Shown here one piece after another: positions 59,219-64,000 of a DNA stretch of 64,000 nucleotides (position 1 is its first letter; each line of letters starts with the position of its first letter). The DNA comes from Ganoderma boninense (Eukaryota > Basidiomycota > Agaricomycetes > Polyporales > Polyporaceae): contig CM035304.1 in assembly GCA_002900995.3 (NCBI GenBank), forward strand, positions 4,728,134 through 4,792,133, given 5' to 3'. The notes under the pieces were generated by a model, which was not told where the DNA came from, made no database searches, and saw only the letters and a program-made list of their open reading frames with translations. The position numbers and the translations under genes were made by a program.

Positions 59219-60763
59219 TCATCTATAGCACAAGAACACCGGCTCAGCCGAGTATTCTGACACGAGACCTTGCAAGCGCTCCTCCAACACGCGCGACATC
59301 GCGTCCATGTCCTCCTCAGACCCCCTCAGGCCTATCTCCACCTTCGGCAACACAAGACCCCTCTCCGAGCGGCACCGCAGACACTCGACCCACGCGTCGA
59401 AGTACTCGGCGTCGGTGGCCAGCCCATTCACGATGATCACGCCGAGCTGCGGACACGCGGGCGACGCCGCACCGCTCCGCGAGACGCTGTGCAGCCCGAC
59501 AGGGAGGTTCTGGAAGGGGTTCGCCATCGTGATCGACGACTTCAGCGTCCGCGCCCGCAGCCACTGCAGACGCGGAAACGTGCGGAAGATCCTGGCCCAT
59601 ACGTCCGCGGTGGGGATGTGCGTGCCGTTGCTGCTGATCACCAGACGCGTCAGCGGCGCGCAGCCAAAGACCCGGGTGAGGTCGAGGGCCGCACTCGAGA
59701 GCGTCACCGTCCATGCAGACATGAAGAGAAAGACGCCAGGGAGTGAGGGCGCGCGATTGTCAAAGCGGAGCGCGTACTCATGCATGACTAGGAGCTTGAT
59801 GTCCGTAACCTGCGCAAGCGCAGGAACGGCATCAGCGTGGCGAGGAGGGAGTATGCAGGAAATACTGGGGGCGACGTCCTCATCCCTGTGACTGGACATG
59901 ACGGTGACCTTCACCGTCGATGGTAGGAACAAGGATGACAGAAAGCGGGATGTATGATCGGGCGGATTCTCTCTCAGCGACAACGCCGTGAGATCAGGAA
60001 GATGGATAGGAGTTGTTCGGGGGGTGGATGACGTGGGCCACTCATCGGAAAGGTATTGGAGGCATGCCACGAGGGTGAGTTCCTGGAGAAGGTTGCACGA
60101 AGACAGGATGTCGAGGAAAGCATCAAAAGAGGGGGCGCACAGACATCGGGTCAGGGAGAGCACCCGAAGCTTGCTCCAGAGGGATATATCTTGTGGTAAA
60201 ATGGTAGCGCAAAGCTGTAGTGACCGGAGGCAGGGGAAACGCTTCGATGATAGCTTCAAATCCGCGAATTCGGCGAGAGTCTCCGGGGAACGAGCGAAAA
60301 TGAGGAACTCGAGACTTTCGAGGTTGGGGAAGTTAGCGGCACCGCAAACAAACTTGAGTGCCGCAGGCCGTAGGTCCTCGTGAACACCGACAAACCGGAG
60401 CTTCTGAAAGCGATCGACATGCTTGGACAAAAGGTTGAACGTCTCCGTGAAGACAGAACCGCGATCGCCGACGGTGAAATCAATCGTCGCTGGTGCAGAT
60501 CGAGCAATCGCAAGTGTTGTCCAGCGTATCTGAGAGGCAGCGTGAATGACACGCCATAGGACTGGTGTTGCTAGCGCCATGTCGCGCCAATCGCGACAGA
60601 CGAGCATGAGTGGTAGCCAGCGCATGTTTGCGGCCTGAGGGGTATGACGCTGGGATGTGGGGGTGGCACCTTCCGCATAGAGGAGAAAAACTTCTATGAG
60701 AAGCTCATTGGGAAGTCGGTTTATATGAGCAACAGATCGTTGGACAACAGAGTAGGAAGTCAT
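59219..60763 (-). CDS. F-box/leucine-rich protein 2 (single exon, 514 aa)
   Basis: One uninterrupted frame from an ATG at 60763. The F-box lies at about residues 12-75: INRLPNELLIEVFLLYAEG, then LMLVCRDWRDMALATPVLWRVI. Leucine-rich segments follow (FPNLESLEFLIF, FPCLRSLQLCATIL, LWSKLRVLSLTRC, LLQELTLVACL). It shares the layout and short phrases with F-box protein 1 (LMLVCRxWRDxALATPxLWR) and so is a distant paralogue, presumably an SCF substrate receptor. The substrate is unknown. It is intact. Confidence 0.85.
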   Translation of the reverse strand: MTSYSVVQRSVAHINRLPNELLIEVFLLYAEGATPTSQRHTPQAANMRWLPLMLVCRDWRDMALATPVLWRVIHAASQIRWTTLAIARSAPATIDFTVGDRGSVFTETFNLLSKHVDRFQKLRFVGVHEDLRPAALKFVCGAANFPNLESLEFLIFARSPETLAEFADLKLSSKRFPCLRSLQLCATILPQDISLWSKLRVLSLTRCLCAPSFDAFLDILSSCNLLQELTLVACLQYLSDEWPTSSTPRTTPIHLPDLTALSLRENPPDHTSRFLSSLFLPSTVKVTVMSSHRDEDVAPSISCILPPRHADAVPALAQVTDIKLLVMHEYALRFDNRAPSLPGVFLFMSAWTVTLSSAALDLTRVFGCAPLTRLVISSNGTHIPTADVWARIFRTFPRLQWLRARTLKSSITMANPFQNLPVGLHSVSRSGAASPACPQLGVIIVNGLATDAEYFDAWVECLRCRSERGLVLPKVEIGLRGSEEDMDAMSRVLEERLQGLVSEYSAEPVFLCYR

Positions 60764-61491
60764 GTCCTAGAGAAATTTGGAGACAGTTCAACACTTCAGA
60801 TTATTCATGCCACAGCCGAAATTCGCGCACCGTCAACGGAACTCTTCTCTCCAGCGAATGAGTCGGGCCGGTAACGTGGATGTGTGACAGAGGGGAACAC
60901 TGATAGGCTTTCGACGAGATGAGATGCAGTACGAGTCGCCGCGCGGCTGAACGTGGGCTCACCAAATGTTGGAGTGCAGAGGCCTTTGTGACGCACGCAA
61001 ATGAAGCTGAGTGCAGAAGAAGGTAGGAAGTGGGGTATCGGAGGGCCGTAGCAGTGTGCAGCGTTCTCAAGAAAGCATGGGAGATTAAAAGCAGGTCGTC
61101 GTCGCCGTCGGTGGCTGAGTGAGAACCGGCAAGGCCTCGTCGAAGAAGCCGGCAACACCGCCGCCAGCGCGGGCCGAGAACCGAGCCCGCCAGGCCCGGG
61201 TGTCTCGAGACCAACGCCCGACTCTTGGCCCGACTGCCAGCCAATTTGAACAGGTCGACTCGGTTTCCTTGCGGCTCATCCTCGAGGGAAGACTTCTCAC
61301 GTTGATCGGATTGCTGCGGTTCAATACAGTGTCTAACGTGCTACAGTACTCTAATACTACACAGCTATACAAACAACACAGAGAGAGACTAGGCCTTGAT
61401 TCCAATGAAATTGATATCCCATTCATCGACTCGCGAATGACAAGGTCCCAAATCCACCAGGATCATCGAAGACGGTCATTACGCAGTGTGC
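60764..61491. other. Intergenic, no gene supported
   Basis: About 730 bases between two minus-strand F-box loci. No supported frame or repeat. Confidence 0.4.
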
Positions 61492-63486
61492 TCAGTGCTC
61501 CCAGTCCGAAGCATCGTCGCCGACATCGTCCCCGTCAGCGCCACCACCATCGCTGACCTCGTCGGACTCCGAGTCGTCTGACACGAAATCGTCGGAGAGG
61601 TAGAGCCCGGGAGCGGGGCCACTTGCGTCGACATAGTCCCGCCTGCGCCCTCCCACGGCCATGCTGAAAGAAAGATTCCCGACCACCTCCAGCAGCTGAG
61701 AGACGTATGATCGCCGCAGAGCCGGTGCCAACGCTAATGTCGCTGCGCTGCTCGACGGCCAGCCTCTCGAGCCGCGTGACCTCGCTCCGCGCGGAAGCGG
61801 AAGCACGCTACCACGGAGTCCAGAAGCTGGGGGGAGAGGATCCCATCCATCACGACGGAGACGACCTTCAGGCCTGGGCAGGCCATCTGGGGCTCAGACT
61901 CCGAGTCGGCCGGGCCCCCTAGCGCGTCGGCGGAGCGTGCGCGCGAGGCTGCGAGAAGACCATCGAAGACCGTGTCCGCCTCGCCGAGCGTCCCTGTGCT
62001 GGCGTACTCGCCGTAGAGGTCCGGGAACAGCGGCACAGAGAGCGCGAGCGACGCCAGGTGCGGGAGGTGGAGAAACACGCGCTCCCATGTCGGGGCGTCC
62101 GCCTGCTGGCAGTCTGCAACGACCTTGAGCGCGTGGTCAGCGTCGCGGACGCGAACACGTGGAGGAGATCGTCGAGGGCCTTGGGGAGGGAGTGCTCCCA
62201 GATCTCGAACGCGGGGGAACAGATGCTAAGAGTGACCAGATGGGAGTCGGGAACTTCTGGCTCTGCGTAGGGACCCGAGAGGTGGAGGCTGGAATAATCG
62301 CTATAGGACTCCGCACCCTTCTGTAGGCCGCCGCGGAGTCCGTAGGTCTGTCCATGGACAGTGACTTCCGCATCTGCCACTTGTGCAAGCACCGGGAGGG
62401 CAGTTGAAGGCCTTGGGGGTAAAATTGCTACAATGGTTTCTTGCACTTCATCTTCACGGACGTCCGCAAGAAGGGAATAGACGTAAAGCGAGGTCGTGGG
62501 TGGAGTGATCAGATGGGAAAGGAACTGCAATGTAAGGGATGGAGAGTGCTTTGCCATGATTAACTTCATAAGACGAGGGAGACCTAACGGCTGCCGAGGA
62601 GGGGAGGGAGTGGCTGGGGACGGTCAGAAAGATGCTGCAAAACCCCACTCAGCTCGAGGATCTCTAGAGCTTCAGTCGCAGCGAGGGCATCCAAGAAGTG
62701 GCAGAGCGAGAACTTGGCGCTACAATGCCGTAAGGATAGCCTTCGGAGGTTTGTGAATAGAGGGACGTCGGATGGAACAGTCATCCCTATGAGAGTCAAG
62801 TCTAAGAGACGCGGGAATTGACGGTGGGTTAAAGAGAGATCGTCGACTTGATCTTCCTCCAATGGCTGATGAGGATGGTCGCCGCTCGGCTCGATCGAAA
62901 GCTTGAGAACTTCCAGGGCAGGCAATCCGTCGATAAGAAGGGCGAGTGGTGAATAACGATCCCGCCACCAAAGGCAGAGGCGGCGGATGCGATTGGTGTT
63001 AGGGGACAGGCGATGGAGGTGAGAATTGAGGAAATCGAACTGAGAACTGGGTGCCTCGCAGTGAACATGAAGGGGTGCCGGAGCCGAACGAAGGAGGCAA
63101 AGGTCGGTCCATTTTACTTTGCTCCTGCGATTCGGGTTGAAGGTGCACCAGAGTTTCCGCGAAGCGAGGACAACCTCGCGCCAGTGGCGGCATACTAGCA
63201 TTACACTAGTCCAAAACGGAGGCCAAGCGTTTATTCGTACGGCAGAGGTCGTGGGGCAGACATAGGGAGTATCCATTATAATACGCCGCAGAATAAAATT
63301 CGTCTGTTGAACATCGAAGAAGATTGAAGCTAGGATTTCGACCGGGAGATTGTTGACGGGAAGAGTGTAGTTCCAGGAAGTTGCATTTTGGATATGATGC
63401 CAAGGAGCACTATCGCTGGCGGTGGCGACTGTCAGCTCGCGGTCGACGGGGATGTCGAGGTGCTCACGTATGCAGTCTGTCATCAT
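61492..63486 (-). pseudogene. F-box/leucine-rich gene 3, multiply frame-disrupted
   Basis: From an ATG at 63486 the frame gives VNNLPVEILASIFFDVQQ and VMLVCRHWREVVLASRKLWC, an F-box, then leucine-rich segments (LPALEVLKLSIE, FPRLLDLTLIGMTV, LFTNLRRLSLRHC). The frame ends near 62584. The conserved continuation (GLPRLMKLIMAKHSPSL) lies one base away, across a C-run at about 62600. A second change occurs near 62145 (HVFAS, then DHALKVVADCQQADAP in another frame), and at least one more near 61750-61800 before the acidic end (SDDFVSDDSESDE) at 61492. With three or more breaks this is most simply a decaying gene, although indel errors elsewhere in the window weaken that conclusion. Confidence 0.65.
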
Positions 63487-63844
63487 GCATCATGGGTCAT
63501 CGATTGTCAAGTTTCTGGGAGGACGATCATCCACACGGCTAGCTTCCGCGCCGAGAAGGAAGAGAGAAACAATCTACTTCACTACTGCTGCAGAGTGAGA
63601 TGTATAGCCAGATCTGAGGGGGTGACGGTAGTTCCCAGAGAATAAATGAGTTGGGGAGCCAAGTTCAACGAGGTTCAATGTGATGTCTTATTATGCAGTC
63701 AAATAGAATGACTAATAGCGATCTGATCGATCGCTTTTGGGTCCTGGCACTGCTTTCGCGCGGTTCCAGTTACTATGGTGCAGGCTTGCACCGTGGCACT
63801 ACTCTCCACAAACTCTCCCTACATCTTGCTCTGAATTTCCTACC
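63487..63844. other. Divergent promoter interval
   Basis: 358 bases between divergent starts of the broken F-box gene and the MYND-type gene. No specific element recognised. Confidence 0.4.
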
Positions 63845-64000
63845 ATGCCGGATAATCTAGACTATTGGTTCCGTGAACACCAGTTCCGTCGTCGACTTAT
63901 CGCTCACGAGAGGCGAGAAAGACATGCTCTCCGTCACCAATGCAATCACTGCCACAAGATCAGCGAGACTGACTTGCGAGCTTGCTCAGCCTGCAAGTTT
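63845..64000 (+). CDS. Probable MYND-type zinc-finger protein (partial, cut by right edge)
   Basis: The ATG at 63845 opens a frame of 52 codons that runs to the window end. After a basic, His-rich leader comes CNHCHKISETDLRACSACKF, which has the spacing of the first half of a MYND finger (C-x2-C-x9-C-x2-C). MYND fingers usually mediate protein interaction and sit N- or C-terminally in fungal proteins of many kinds. The rest of the gene is outside the window. Confidence 0.55.
   Translation, partial: MPDNLDYWFREHQFRRRLIAHERRERHALRHQCNHCHKISETDLRACSACKF

Overview
The window is nuclear DNA of a filamentous basidiomycete, most likely an Agaricomycete. The reasons are short spliceosomal introns (about 43-70 nt, GT-AG with some GC-AG), many exons per gene, GC-rich coding regions, and families typical of that group: DUF6593-like and DUF6535-like proteins, F-box/leucine-rich proteins in multiple copies, and small Cys-rich proteins. 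There is no bacterial, organellar or viral signature. I rebuilt gene models by joining reading frames across visible splice sites. Names rest on motifs and remembered family features, not on a database search.

Layout. 1-4.5 kb: a Ser-rich PH-domain protein (minus), cut by the left edge. 6-10.4 kb: two members of one small Cys-rich family flanking a conserved mitochondrial-like protein. 11.6-13.9 kb: a divergent housekeeping pair, tubulin cofactor C and RBX1. 14.9-21.2 kb: a DUF6593 gene, a secreted GPI-type acid phosphatase and an F-box gene. 21.5-28.6 kb: a divergent chromatin pair, the RSC/SWI-SNF subunit Rsc7/Swp82 and the cohesin subunit Scc3/STAG. 29.3-37.6 kb: a serine carboxypeptidase (S10), a second DUF6593 gene, a J-domain membrane protein and a third, frameshifted DUF6593 gene. 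37.6-39.9 kb: gene-poor, with an apparent 911-bp TA-flanked inverted-repeat element. 39.9-44.3 kb: a giant disordered/coiled-coil protein with a Uds1-like region. 47.4-52.4 kb: a DUF6535 membrane protein, a probable RNA polymerase I factor (Rrn9-like) and, divergent from it, the 25-residue ribosomal protein eL41. 54-58.8 kb: a second S10 carboxypeptidase and a zinc-dependent medium-chain dehydrogenase. 59.2-63.5 kb: two further F-box genes, the last badly frame-disrupted. The right edge cuts a gene that starts with a probable MYND zinc finger.

Functionally this is a mixed neighbourhood. Conserved informational genes (RBX1, TBCC, Scc3, Rsc7, eL41, Rrn9-like) are interleaved with fast-evolving, duplicated accessory families (S10 x2, DUF6593 x3, F-box x3, Cys-rich x2). 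The secreted phosphatase and two carboxypeptidases fit extracellular or vacuolar nutrient scavenging. Several otherwise conserved genes carry a single-base frame change, so either the assembly has indel errors or some copies are decaying. I found no CRISPR, rRNA or convincing tRNA.
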